DNA of 64,000 nucleotides from the NCBI RefSeq assembly GCF_020497125.1, contig NC_059080.1, positions 45,077,563-45,141,562 on the forward strand, in the 5' to 3' direction. Position 1 is the stretch's first letter; each line of letters begins with the position of its first letter. Source of the DNA: Mauremys mutica (taxonomy: Eukaryota; Chordata; Testudines; Geoemydidae). Both the position numbers and the translations under genes were made by a program. Below the pieces are notes generated by a model that was not told the origin of the DNA, searched no databases, and saw only the letters and a program-made list of their open reading frames with translations. This document shows positions 56,982 through 64,000 of the stretch, one piece after another.

Positions 56982-64000
<7,019 letters not shown>

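Overview
This window is vertebrate nuclear DNA, most likely from a cryptodiran turtle. It carries the 3' half of HDAC8 (histone deacetylase 8, a zinc-dependent lysine deacetylase) on the minus strand, in introns swollen by transposable elements. The turtle call rests on two tRNA-derived SINEs with a CR1-type tail (the tortoise/Cry type), many CR1 LINE pieces, and the mix of DIRS, Penelope, Harbinger and hAT elements. No bacterial, organellar or free viral sequence is seen.

Gene: four HDAC8 coding exons read from high to low coordinate: 58843-59015, 56887-56981, 28455-28560 and 7873-7895 (stop). All visible splice sites are GT/AG, the phases agree, and the joined exons give residues 247-377 of a protein that matches the human 377-residue length exactly at its C-terminus. 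They include the third zinc ligand (Asp267) and the catalytic Tyr306. A 3' UTR of about 510 nt with an AATAAA signal follows. Earlier exons lie beyond 64000. Introns in view are 20.6 kb, 28.3 kb and 1.9 kb. Sequence below about 7360 is downstream of the gene; no neighbouring gene was recognised.

Layout: 1-7360 intergenic, with a decayed Harbinger-type Myb/SANT gene and a 652-bp terminal-inverted-repeat element. 7.4-28.5 kb (last intron): CR1 pieces; a 6.6-kb DIRS retrotransposon inserted inside a CR1 copy; a second CR1; an older DIRS fragment; a small hAT foldback; and a C-rich hAT-like element. 28.6-56.9 kb (next intron): a hAT foldback element (30196-35808, near-perfect 8-bp target duplication) that itself hosts a nearly intact 4.07-kb PIF/Harbinger transposon; several short hAT-type elements with perfect 8-bp duplications; a Cry-type SINE and a second one nested in a CR1; a 5'-truncated Penelope element with a hammerhead-like ribozyme motif; a 92-bp tandem repeat; and an ancient CR1/L3-like LINE. 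57-64 kb: two HDAC8 exons and two small elements.

How the parts relate: HDAC8 is the only host gene supported. Everything else is mobile DNA in layers (DIRS in CR1, SINE in CR1, Harbinger in hAT, MITE in MIR-like SINE), so relative ages can be read from nesting. The most notable items are the two hAT foldbacks built from paired 3' ends, the Harbinger whose transposase frame is open while its Myb-like partner is frameshifted, the hammerhead-like motif at the Penelope 3' end, and a 58-bp-arm hairpin in a short hAT element.
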